Shown: in pieces, positions 51,001 to 63,200 of the stretch | Layout of the letters: each line of letters begins with the position of its first letter | Numbering within the stretch: position 1 is the stretch's first letter | Source of the DNA: Tetrahymena thermophila SB210 | Lineage: Eukaryota; Ciliophora; Oligohymenophorea; Hymenostomatida; Tetrahymenidae | Direction of reading: 5' to 3' | Assembly (NCBI RefSeq): GCF_000189635.1 | Contig: NW_002476381.1 | Location: forward strand, 186,001 to 250,000 | Length of the DNA stretch: 64,000 bases | Translations under genes and position numbers: made by a program | Notes under the pieces: model-generated | The model's database searches: none | What the model was told of the DNA's origin: nothing | What the model saw: only the letters and a program-made list of their open reading frames with translations

Positions 51001-54000
51001 AGGAACATATTTATATCCTGATTCTAGCTGTAAAATTTGTAATACTCAAAATTAATATTATTTAGATCTTCAGTAAATTTGTAGAAAATGCCATCCTTCA
51101 TGCTTTACTTGCAGTGGATCATCTTCAAACTAATGCCTAAGCTGTCCGTTAGGGACTAACTTATATCCTGATAATAGTTGCTAGGTTTGTTATATAAATA
51201 ATTAATAATTTTTAGATTCATCAAATATTTGTAGAAAATGTGATTCTTCTTGCTTAATGTGTAATGGTTTGTAGCCTAATTAGTGTTTAAGCTGTCCAAA
51301 TGGGACAAATTTATTCCCTGATAATACTTGTTAATTTTGCAATTTAAATAATAAATAATATTTAGATATGTCTTAAATTTGTAGATCTTGCGATTCTACT
51401 TGTTAAACATGCACAGGACCTGCTAAAAATCAATGTTCCAGTTGCCCTTCTGGAACAAATTTATTTTAAGATAATACCTGCTCGCTATGTAACATAAACA
51501 ACTCATTTTACATAGATTCAAACTCTATTTGTAAACCATGTGATTCTTCATGTAAAACATGTAATGGATCTTTACCTACTTAGTGTATATAATGTCCTAG
51601 TGGAAAATATTTATATCCAGACAACAGTTGCTAAGTATGCAATACAAATAATCTTTAATTCTTAGATTAAAATAATATTTGCAGGTCTTGTGATCTTACA
51701 TGCTAAACTTGTAATGGGTCTACACCAAATTCTTGTTTAACATGTCCTGTAGGATCTAACTTATACCCTGATTTTAGCTGTAAGGGTTGTAATACAAATA
51801 AATAACAGTTCTTAGACTAAAATTAAGTCTGCAGAAATTGTGATCCTTCATGTTAAACATGCAATGGATAGTTAGCTACTTAATGCTTAAGTTGCCCTTC
51901 AGGTACTAATTTATATCCTGATAAAAGTTGCAAAGTTTGTAATTTAAGCAAATAATAATTTTTGGACTCAAATTAAGTATGCAGATCTTGTGATCCTACT
52001 TGCTATACTTGCTCTGGATAAACAACATAGTAATGTTTAACTTGTAATACAGGAAGTAATCTTTATCCAGATAATAGTTGTAAATTTTGTGATACTAGTA
52101 ACTAATAGTATTTAGATTCAAATTAAATATGCAGATCTTGTGATCCTTCTTGCCAGACATGTAATGGATCTTCAGCTAATTAATGCTTAAGCTGCCCATC
52201 TGGAAAAAATTTATATCCAGATTTTTCATGCAGAGTATGTAATGTTAATAATATGTAATATCTAGATTAAAACAATATATGCAGAAGCTGTGATTCTTCT
52301 TGCTTAACTTGTAATGGATCTACTCCATAATCATGCTTAAGTTGCCCATCAGGTAATAAATTTGAAAAAAATGATTTTAATATATTTTTCATTTTAAAAT
52401 ATAATATTTATTTGTTATTGTTTTTAATAACAAAAATCTAAATTTTTATTAACAAATGAAAATTTTTAGAATAATAAACAAAAGATAAATAATTTAGAAT
52501 TCACTTAATAAAAATAATTTGAACACTAAAAAATTTTAGCACAAAAATTAATACTAAATTAATTATTTTAAATTTAAAAGGTACAAATTTATTTCCTGAT
52601 AACTCATGCAAAGTTTGTGATATAACTAAGTAGGTTTATTTAGATTAATCAAATATTTGTAGAAATTGTGACCATAGCTGTTAAACGTGTAATGGACCTT
52701 CTAAGAATTAGTGTCTGACATGTCTTACAGGAACCTACCTCTATCCAGATAATTCCTGTTAATAATGTTAAACTAATAATAAATAATATTTAGATAGCTC
52801 TAATATTTGCAGGTAATGCGACGATTCATGTTTGACTTGTAATGGACCTAATCCCACTTCATGCGTTACATGTCCTAATAATAATTCACTTTTCCCAGAT
52901 TTTAGCTGTAGATTTTGTAACATAAACAAGTAATTTTATTTAGATTCTAATAATATTTGTAGATAATGTGATGATACATGTTTAACATGTTCTGGACCTT
53001 AAAGTACTCAATGCTTGAGCTGTCCGATTGGATAAAACCTATTTCCAAACAACTCATGTAATATTTGTAATATTTCTAATTAACAGTTTATTGATTCTAA
53101 TAAAATCTGTTAAGTTTGTGATACTAGTTGTTAAACATGTAAAGGGCCAAATAATACTGATTGTTTAACATGTATTACAGGAAAATATTTTTATCCTGAT
53201 AAAACTTGTAATGTATGTAACACAAATAATAAATTTTATCTTGATAGCAATCAAATTTGTCAATCATGTGACAGTTCATGTAAAACATGCAACGGTTCAA
53301 ATAAAAATTCCTGTTTATCTTGCCCCTAAGGAACAACACTTTATCCTGATAATTCCTGTTAATTTTGTGATATTTCTAATCAATATTATATAGATTCAAA
53401 GAATATTTGCTAAAAATGCGACAATAGTTGCCAAACCTGTTCTGGATAAACCGATAAATAATGCTTAAGCTGTCCTGCTAATACTTATTTATATCCAGAT
53501 AATTCTTGTAATTCATGCAACACTTCAAATCAGTATTTTGTAGACTCCAATTCAGTATGTTAAAAATGCGATACCTCTTGTCTTACTTGTGATGGATTAT
53601 TTAAAATTAACTGTACTTCCTGCTAAAATGGTTTTTATTTAGATACTAATAAAAGTTGTAAATCTTGTGATTCAACATGTTTAACTTGTAATGGTTCTGG
53701 TAAAAATAGTTGCTTGACTTGCCCCAGTGGTTAAAATATTTTCAAAGATAAGTCTTGTAATATCTGTTAAATTAATAATAAGTACTTTATAGATAGCTCA
53801 TAAGTTTGTTAATAATGTCATCCTACTTGCTTAACTTGTAATGGTTTGCTCTAAAATAATTGCCTATCTTGTCAAAATGGGTTTTATTTAGATTCCACAA
53901 AATAATGCTTACCATGTGACTCCTCATGCTCAACTTGTAATGGTCCTAGTCCATTATAATGCTTAAGTTGTAAATAAGGTTGGAATTTTTATCCAGATAA

Positions 54001-56818
54001 ACTCTGTAAATATTGTGATTTATCAAATAAGTATTTCCTAGACAATTAAAATATATGCCAATAATGTTCATCTAATTGTTAAACTTGTAAAGGACACCTA
54101 ACAACTGACTGTTTAAAGTGTGTAAGTGGAATGACTAAATTCCCTGATTAAACATGTAACATCTGCAATATAAATAATAAATAGTTTATAGATAGTAATT
54201 AAATTTGTTAAAACTGTGATAATTCTTGCTTAACATGTAATGGTTTGTCATCAACAAATTGTACCTCTTGTATGTAAGGATAGAATTTATATCCTGATAA
54301 TTCATGTTAAGTCTGTGATATAAATAATTAAAAGTATTTGGATAGCTAAAATATTTGTAGATCATGTGATAAATCATGCTAAAAATGTAATGGTCCATAG
54401 AAAAACTAATGTATATCATGCATCTAAGGATTGACACTCTACCCTGATAACTCTTGTAAATTTTGTGATTTAGATAATAATCAATTTATTGATAACAACA
54501 ACATTTGTTAGCAATGCCATAGCTCTTGCTAAAAATGTAATGGTCTATAAAATATAAATTGTACTTAATGTTCTTAGGGTTTGAGCTTCTAAAGCGATAA
54601 TACTTGTAAAATGTGCAATGTTTCAAATGGATTCTTTATTGATTAAAAAAATTATTGTAAAAATTGTGATTAAAATTGTATAACATGCAATAATACAAAA
54701 TAGTGTACAAAATGTGCTTTAAGTTTCACATTATTTAATGGGATGTGCTTTAACTGTTAACCAGGAACTTATATTGGTAAAATAAAATTTATTTATTTAT
54801 TTTCTAAACAATAAAATCATTTTAAAATTATAGATTCAATAACGATGAGTTGCTAAAGTTGCAACAAAAAATGTAAGACATGCTTTGGAAGTCTAGAAAC
54901 ATAATGTATTTAATGTGCTAACCCATCTTAATTTTTTGACTAAAATAATTATTGTGTTGATTCTTGTTAAACTGGATATATTAAAAATCTGAAGACAAAT
55001 AAATGTTAGTAATGTTTATATTATTCAGCTAATTTAGAAAAATCTGTTTGTGTTGTGGAATGCCCAGATCAATTTTATGCAGATTCTAATAATAATTGCT
55101 AGAAATGTGGAAACAATTGTAAACACTGTCTAGATCAATAAACGTGTACAGAGTGTAATAAAAATTATAGCTTTAAGAGTAGTAGTAATAGAGAATGCAC
55201 AATTTGCTAAGCAGATGAATACAAAGATGAAAATAATACATGCCAAAAGTGCAAAATTTTAAATTGTGAAACTTGTTAAAGTAAAGATATTTGCTAAACT
55301 TGTGCAATAGGTTATTTTAATAAATAAACATACTGTGAATATGATTAGAGATATAACCATTATACTTGCTCCTATTCAACTTAGGAATAATGTGAATAAG
55401 AACTGAAATTAATTACTAAAGCAGACATTAGTATGTAGTCTGCTCAAATTGCTTCATTAGGAGTACAAACTGTCAATACATTATTGTTTGCATAAGGATC
55501 ATAATTTACTTACTCATTATAAATATAACAAATGATAGGAAATACAAAATTTTCAGATAAATTTAAATAATTAAGCATAGGCTCAACTTTTATTGATCTA
55601 AATTATTAAATGAATATTTTGAGTGTTATACCTAGCCCATTAAGTTCGAATAACTCATAAAATGCTTCGTAAACATAATCTAATAGTAATTTGTAAAGCT
55701 AGAGAATACTTGAAGACAACGCTTCATCAAGTGATTTAAGAAAAGTTTAATCTATTGATTTAAGTAAACTCTTTTTAAGTGATGCCCTAATTTATATCAT
55801 TATTACAGGTATTTTTATCATAATTATGGCAATTTGTAAGTTGCTAAGCAAAAGATATGAATATTTTAGTGATATTAATGAGAAAAAGTATTCTTATATA
55901 ATCAAGCTTTAGCTTTTGTTTTCAAACTACATCCTAATTTCTATTTTTAAAGCATTTAAGAACATAGACTTTTCTACAACACTTCAAATAGCTAGCTTCG
56001 CTTTATAAGTATTATATCTGATATGTTATGCCTTATTCTTAATATTTTTTTATTTCTAAATTCGAAAATTTGATAGAAAATCTAATATTAATTCAATTAA
56101 TAAATACTATGTTCTCATAGATAATGTAAATATTGACATTCCTTTTGGAAAATATTTTTGGTTCTTTTTTGAAATAAGAAAAATATTAAATATAGCGTTT
56201 ACTTTTTTAATTCCCTCTGTAGTTTGTTCTCTAGTTTTAGTGCTATCTTTAAATTTAATATTTTTGATTTACATGATTTATTATAAGCCAATCATAGCTT
56301 TGAATGAATAGAGATATTATTATGTATTAGAATTCTTATAGTTAGCTATTAACATAAATATAATTTTAGTTTACAGCTTTGATGATGTAAGATTAGCATG
56401 GTGTACAGTATCCATAATAGGAATACTCTTCTTAGTGATATTATTATATTCGATCTATATATCATATAATATTTTGAGAATTAAGTATTGCAAAAAAAGA
56501 TTTATTATATCTAAGAATTCATACTATGAAGAAGACATTAGATAGAAATCATTCTAATAAATTATTGATAAAAATTAAATGAGAATCAAAGTCAGGTCAG
56601 GAATCCTAAATAAATTAGAGAAATCATTAAGTTTATCCTCAAATACAGAGTAAGGAACTTATTTATTTATAAATTTTATTTTTAATTTAATTAAAAAATA
56701 TATTAGAAGTGATTCAAGGATAGAGTATATGGACAATATACACTAACTCTCGATTAAATGGAATAAAAATCCAATATATACTAGAAATGTTGCATTGAGT
56801 GAATAAAAAAAATAATGA
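45092..56818 (+). CDS. Giant cysteine-rich multi-pass membrane protein, copy A
   Basis: Six exons: 45092-45218, 45411-50561, 50847-52352, 52581-54776, 54834-56649 and 56707-56818. All phases agree; 3635 residues. The N terminus holds a signal or anchor helix (KKFLTLLLYLMIMSLKS). Residues about 200-2990 are more than 50 tandem 50-residue modules of the form CNSSCLTCNGPNSNNCLSC, then PSG.YLFQNNTC and CNTNNGYYINGTNC, a furin-like/growth-factor-receptor Cys-rich pattern. After further Cys-rich sequence and a Cys-free region comes a membrane domain with about seven helices (about 3310-3540; for example LIYIIITGIFIIIMAI and VLYLICYALFLIFFYF) and a charged cytoplasmic tail. Likely a surface receptor, adhesion or antigen-type protein. 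Ligand unknown. The last intron (57 bp) is a multiple of three, so its splicing is inferred from its sequence. Confidence 0.85.
45690..54700 (+). repeat. Tandem 150-bp coding repeats of giant gene A
   Basis: Repeats of 150 bp (50 codons) start at about 45692 and keep register through three exons. The first 23 or so (to about 49140) are close to one another in sequence, with an NNGYYINGTNC-type second half. Later ones use an LYPDNSCK.C...YLDS..IC pattern and are much more diverged. Each unit has conserved CXXC pairs and N-glycosylation sites (NNT, NGT). Confidence 0.9.
46231..47630 (+). repeat. 450-bp higher-order repeat inside the array
   Basis: Three consecutive 150-bp modules recur as a block at 46261, 46711 and 47161. 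Long stretches are base-for-base identical (for example 46261-46470 against 47161-47370), far closer than adjacent modules are to each other. This indicates recent unequal exchange or gene conversion in three-module steps. Confidence 0.9.
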
Positions 56819-57176
56819 TAAAATATATTTTTTATTTGTCTTTTAAACTTGAATAAATTTGTTATGATAAAAGAATTTCTGTAATTATTAGATAGAAAAA
56901 TTAAGGGAAAAATTTTAAATAAAAGATTTTTGTCGAGATTTACAAAAATTAAAAAACTTCTCTTGATACTTTAATACCTTTAATCTTTTTTTTAAATAAC
57001 ATTTTAAGGTGAGATATTGTAGATTTTAATTACAATCTTAATATTGAAAAATTTATTTTTTGATATAAGGTTTAATTAAAAAAATTTCTAACACACATAA
57101 CATATAAACGAGGTTTCAAAATTATATATAACATTCATTTTTTATTTTACCTAATCAATTATTTTATACATTCTTA
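56819..57176. other. Spacer after giant gene A
   Basis: AT-rich; no gene or structure recognised. Confidence 0.5.
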
Positions 57177-57660
57177 AGATGAACCTTCCAAAAGATTATA
57201 AAAGAATTAATCTTATACAATTTAAATAATTTATCTTCATTTATATTATTTTTTAATTCTTCCAAACTAACTCTTTTAGAATTGTGCATAATCCTTCTAT
57301 CAAATTAAGATCAAGAAGATTTATTTGGTAGGTCATTATAAATTAAAGATACCATACCATTATGATCAGCCAATATATTATGTGATCCTCCATATGATGT
57401 TGTCCTAAATATTTTTAAAAATGATACTCTACTTCTAGTAAATTATTTTCTAATTCCTCTACATACTTTTAAGAATTTAAGACTTCATTTAATCTCTAAA
57501 TCTTTAATCCTAAATTACTATCAATCATTCCCCAAACGGATATTTTTAAATAATTCGCACTAATTTTTAGAAAATTAATTATGTATTATCTCTATTATCA
57601 TTAACCCTTATACATACTTTCTATTCATCTAAGTAGAGATATAGGATTCATCTTTATATC
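57177..57660 (-). mobile_element. Decayed Tc1/mariner transposase
   Basis: Minus-strand DNA encoding the C-terminal half of a Tc1/mariner transposase in order: KDESYIS (first catalytic Asp context, about 57645-57656), SVWGMI (the WG[AM]I block), a LNSQKYVEELENNLL segment, and LDLNLIEGL (about 57290-57312), matching the DLNPIENLW block that carries the last acidic residue. SLEELKNNINEDK follows, as in family C termini. Frame changes between the blocks, loss of the second Asp context (QDN..H) and absence of an N-terminal HTH show it is dead. Terminal inverted repeats were not identified. Confidence 0.75.
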
Positions 57661-57777
57661 ATTTAAAAAAAAAAAATCACTATAATATTATTATATACTG
57701 TAAATGCTCGTTAATTAAGGCATATTTTAATTAAAACATTTTTTTCTTAAAAATTATGCCAAAAAAAAAATTAGAAA

Positions 57778-58494
57778 AGATGGAAATCATTAATTATCTA
57801 ACTTTTTAAGAAGCAGAAGTTACTGTATATTTTATTAATTTATCTTAATTTGGCAATTTTAGTATTAAATATTATTTAAAAATGCCTATACACAATAGTA
57901 ATCTTTACATTCCTCTCCATAAAACTTAACACTGATTATAAATAATTTAATAATTTACTATAAGATTTTCTTTTATTTTTAAAAATATGTAATATAATTA
58001 TATTTCTACCATTAAAATAATGAGATATTTTGGTAAAAAAATGAATATTCTTTAAGGTTTTCACTTTTCTTACATCATCTATAATGATAAAAACAAAAAA
58101 TTTAGGTTTTATTTTATAAATCCTTATTTAAAAATTGAATCTTACTCAGATAAGTAGCTCGTAATTATATTAATTAATCAAAAATTAAGTTATTGAAAAA
58201 TAAATAGGAAAAATTTTATCAAATAAATATGACCCAGCTGCATTAATTTTTTTCTTTATTTAATCACTTTTTTGTAATTAAATAATGCTTTTTACACACT
58301 AGTTATAATAGATGCCGTTAATTATATCATACAATCGAGTTTCCATTTGTCATCTCATTTTTTAGCTTGAAAACAAAAATCATTAAAATTTGCCACAAAC
58401 CTAAAAAAAATATATAATTATAATTTTAATGCATCATTAAGTTAATAAAGTTAATAGTATCTGTTTTAAGTTTTTCACTATTATTATTAGCCAT
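57778..58494 (-). mobile_element. Fossil frame, possibly from a virus-like (Polinton/Tlr-type) element, unit B
   Basis: Counterpart of the fossil at 42318-43018. The 57778-58120 part is better kept here, with VFIIIDDVRKVKTLKNIHF and a following GRNIIIL, the order seen in A32/FtsK-like packaging ATPases. It is broken, with a few breaks. The family assignment is a weak resemblance only. Confidence 0.25.
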
Positions 58495-60256
58495 ATTTGA
58501 TGTTAATCTTATAATATGATATTAAAAACTAAAAATATTTTATAAATTATTATTTTTAAATTATTTTTTCAGTATTTTTTAGTTATGTATAAAGTATTTA
58601 AAATCTTTATAAGAAAAATTTATTTTGAGATTTGTTTGATTACACTGTTAAAATTAATATTTTGAACATTTTATCACTTATTCTTAAAAATAAGTAAAGT
58701 AAAAATAGTTTGTAGCATTTTTTTTATTTAATTATAATAATTTAAAATATATTTTAAATTTTGCAACTTGTTACTATTTATGCTTTAAAATAGCTAACCT
58801 AAATGCATTAGATTAATTATATGAAATGCTTTGATATTAAAGTTTCTAATACTATAAATTAATTTTTGGTACTGATCGAAGGTTATTTTAAATAAATTAA
58901 ATATTGAAATAAACTAAAAAGTATACTCAATAGAATATAAACCATATTTTCTCATAATATAAAACTCATAAATTTACAAAAAAATTTAAAATAACTTTTA
59001 GATATTGGGTAAGAGAAATAATTTTCAAATTTTTTTACTGTAGGAGAATTCTTATTCTACAATATATATTATTTTAATATTTAGATAATATATATTTTTG
59101 AAATATTATTTATCATAAGAAAAAACAAATAATTAAAAACCTCAAATAGGATTCCAATCAAAAAGAGTAATCTAGAAATAGTTGATTGGTATATGATCGC
59201 TATGTAAAGAATATAAAAGAAATATATCTTTTAGTAAATTAACCATTTAAAGATTGATAAATATGCTAATAATTCAGGTTTTAAAATAAAAGTGTGGACT
59301 AAAATATATAATATTATTATTATATGAATAATTTAAGTAGTGTATTTAAAATGAAGTTATATTTTATCAAATCTCTTTTATAAGTAGATTTTATTTCTAA
59401 TCGCATTATCTTTAAGAATGAATAAAGATAAAATAGTTATAAAAATATATAAAGTTTACAAATATTATGATCTTTTATTGCTGATTAAATTAATTTGCAT
59501 TTAATAAATTTATTTATTCTTTAAACAAAATTGTAAAGATAAACCTTTAAAATCAAAGAATTTTAGAAATTAATCTAATTCGAGTGTATTATATATTTAT
59601 TAGAAGCAAAAAATATCTGTCTTGTTTTATATTTTTTATTGGGGATTCAAGAAACAATTAAAAACTAAAGCAATAAAAATAAGTTAATAATTTACCATAA
59701 AAATTTTTTAGAATTCAATCAATAAAAACTATTTATTCTTTAAATAAATATTGATTGGTTTTCTATTTTTATAATAAAAAATTAGTGTTATTTTGATTAA
59801 ATGAAAATATTTTCGCTATAATTATTTTATTGGTAAAATAGATATTGAATTTATCTTATTTTATGTTCTTACTTAAATTTTACTCTGGGATATAGCTTAC
59901 AAATTAGTTTTTATCATGGAACTTAGATTCTGAAAAATACGAAAAATTTTCGTGATAAAAAAAGCAGCCAGCTGAAAAGAAAAATTCATTTGTTTGTCAG
60001 TCTTTTTAAATTAAAGTATTATTTTTAAAGCCAATCTATAAAAAATAATAATTTGTTATTAATTTGGATTATGCTAAAAAGTTTTAAAGGAAAAAGCTAA
60101 CATATGTTAAATAAATTTTCCACAAAACCTATTAATCAATTTTTATGTAATCTTAATTTTTTTGTATTCACTTTAAAATAAATTCTTACAAGCAAATATA
60201 TATAATTAATAAATTTTGATTTAAATAAAAAAAAATTAGATTAAAAGTAAATACAA
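58495..60256. other. Conserved upstream DNA of giant gene B
   Basis: Noncoding AT-rich DNA matching 43019-45091; lacks the roughly 200-bp block found there. Includes the conserved hairpin at 59039-59061. No gene seen. Confidence 0.6.
59039..59061. other. Hairpin identical in both duplication units (unit B)
   Basis: The same 23-base TGTAGGAG...TACA hairpin as at 43622-43644. Confidence 0.4.
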
Positions 60257-63200
60257 ATGTTTTCATCGCTAATTTTAACATTCTTACGTAAATATGATCT
60301 AATTGAATCCAACATTAATTTTCATTTTTATAAAAAGTTTCTAACATAATTGCTCTATCTTACGATTATGAACCTTAAATCAGGTAAAAAATATATTATA
60401 TATATATTATATATTAAACAAATTATTTATAACCTTTTAAATAAAATTTAATGTTAATAAAAATTGGTATATTTACATTACTGAAATACCTATATTTATT
60501 CAAATTAAAAAAAATAAAATTTTAATTAAAAATTTTAGAATAATGTATTAATTTATCAATTCTAAAAGCAAAAAATCATTAAGGAATCTAGCATTGTGCA
60601 ATTATAATTGTAAATGTTCTGTATCATACACATGTACTAGTTGTTCAAATTCAAGTTATTACTACTTTCCTGATACAAGTGAATGCTATCCATCTTATAT
60701 ATGCGATTAATAATATTCTATCTTTGGCGATGTTTATACTCTAGACCCTGCAAATAAAGTATGCTGTATAAACAACTGTGCAACATGTAAAAATAATGGA
60801 AAAGAAGACTAATCTTGCTTTACTTGTTTAGCAGGTTATTATTTGCCATAATTAGGAGCTAATACCTGTTATTAATGTAGTTCATCATGCTATACTTGTA
60901 ATGGCCCAAACTTTAATAATTGTTTGAGCTGCGTTACAGGATAATTTTTATATGAAAACAATACTTGTTAATAAACTTGTCCTTCGATTGGCTATTATAT
61001 AAGTGGTAGCACCTGTATAAAATGTAACTCTTCTTGTTAAACATGTAATGGCTAGACAAGTAACACTTGCTTATCATGTCCAACAGGGGTATATTTTTAT
61101 CCTAATAACAACTCTTGTTAATCAACATGCATAAGCGGTTATTATATAAATGGAACAAGTTGTTTATTGTGTAACTCAAGTTGTTTAACTTGTAGTGGTC
61201 CTTCTTCAAACAATTGCCTCTCTTGTCCAATAGGCTAATATCTATTTTAAAATGGTACTTGCTCTTCGACTTGTAATACTAATAATGGGTATTACATAAA
61301 TGGTACTAACTGTTTACAATGCAATTCAAACTGCTTAACTTGTAATGGCTCTAACTCAAACAATTGTCTATCATGTCCTTCAGGTTCATATTTATTTTAG
61401 AATAATACATGTTCATCTACATGTAATACTAATAACGGGTATTATATAAGTAATAATAAATGTTTGTTATGTAACCAAAGTTGCTTATCCTGTAATGGAC
61501 CTAATTCAAATAATTGCCTTTCATGCCTCTCTGGTTAATATTTATATCAGGATAATACTTGCTCAGCTTCTTGCAACATAAGTAAAGGATATTATATTAA
61601 CAGTACTAACTGCTTACAGTGTGATTCAAGTTGCTTAACTTGCAGTGGCTCCTCATCAAATAATTGTCTTTCGTGTAATCCTGGTTAATATTTATATCAG
61701 AATAATACTTGTTCAGCTAGTTGTAACACTAGTAATGGATATTATATTAGCAGTAATAATTGCTTGTTATGCAATTTAAGTTGTTATACTTGTAATGGCC
61801 CTAGTTCAAACAGTTGTCTTTCATGTCCTTCTGGTTAATATTTATTTTAGAATAATACCTGTTCAGCCTCTTGCTAAACTAGTAATGGATATTACATAAG
61901 TGGCACTAATTGCTTAAAATGTGATTCAAGTTGTTTAACTTGCAGTGGTCCTTCATCAAGCAATTGTCTTTCCTGTCCATCTGGTTAACTTTTATTTTAG
62001 AATAATACTTGCTCTACTACTTGTAATATAAATAATGGGTATTATATAAATGGAACCAACTGCTTGTAATGTAATTCAAATTGCTTAACATGTAATGGAC
62101 CTAATTCAAATAATTGCCTTTCATGCCCTTCTGGTTAATATTTATTTTAGAATAATACATGTTCTTCTATTTGTAATACTAGTAATGGATATTATATAAC
62201 AAATTAATAATGCTTTCTATGCGATATATCTTGCTAAACATGTAATGGACCAACTTCAAAAAACTGTTAATCATGTCCTTCTGGATACTTTTTATATGCC
62301 GATAAATCTTGCTAACTAAGCTGTAATACTAGTTTAGGATATTACTTACAAGGTAATAACTGTCTTGTTTGTGATTCTTCATGCTAGTCTTGTTCAGGAC
62401 CCTTAACTACTAACTGCTTAACTTGCTTTACAGGAAATTTTTTGTATGCTGATAAAACATGCAAACCTTGTAATATAAATAATAGTTACTTTATTAGCTA
62501 AAATTAATGTATATAATGCAGTTCATCATGTTAAACATGCAACGGAGCATTATAAACACAATGCTTAACATGCAAATCTGGTCTTTATCTCTATCCAGAT
62601 AATTCTTGTTAATAATGCAGTATTTTTAATTAATAATTTTTAGATTCTTAACAAATATGCAGAAACTGTAACCCTTCTTGCTTAACATGTAATGGTACAG
62701 GTTCTAACTAGTGTTTGAGCTGTCCAACTGGATAGAATCTATATCCTGATTAAAGCTGTAAAGTATGCAATATTTAAAATAAGTAATATATAGACAATTA
62801 AGGTATATGTAGATAATGTGATCTTTCTTGTTAAACATGTAATGGATAGTAATCAACCTAGTGTACAAGCTGTCCAACAGGAACCAATCTATATCCTGAT
62901 GGCAGCTGTAAAATTTGTAATACTTCTAATTATTAATACTTAGATACTTAAAATATATGCAGATCTTGCGATCCTTCTTGTTTAACGTGCAATGGTCCTA
63001 CATTTACTTAATGCTTAACATGCTCAAGTGGAAAAAATTTATTTCCAAACAATAGTTGCAATATATGTGATATAAATAATAAATACTATTTAGACAATAC
63101 ATTAATTTGTAGATCTTGTGATTCTACTTGCTTAACTTGTAATGGATAAACTCCTTAGTCATGTACAAGCTGTCCTACAGGCACTAATTTATATCCTGAC

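Noticed and set aside
45411-54776. Very frequent TAA/TAG in the Cys-rich frames, suggesting a pseudogene under the standard code
   Set aside because: All convincing genes in the window need TAA/TAG as Gln; with TGA as the only stop, exon lengths and phases fit perfectly.
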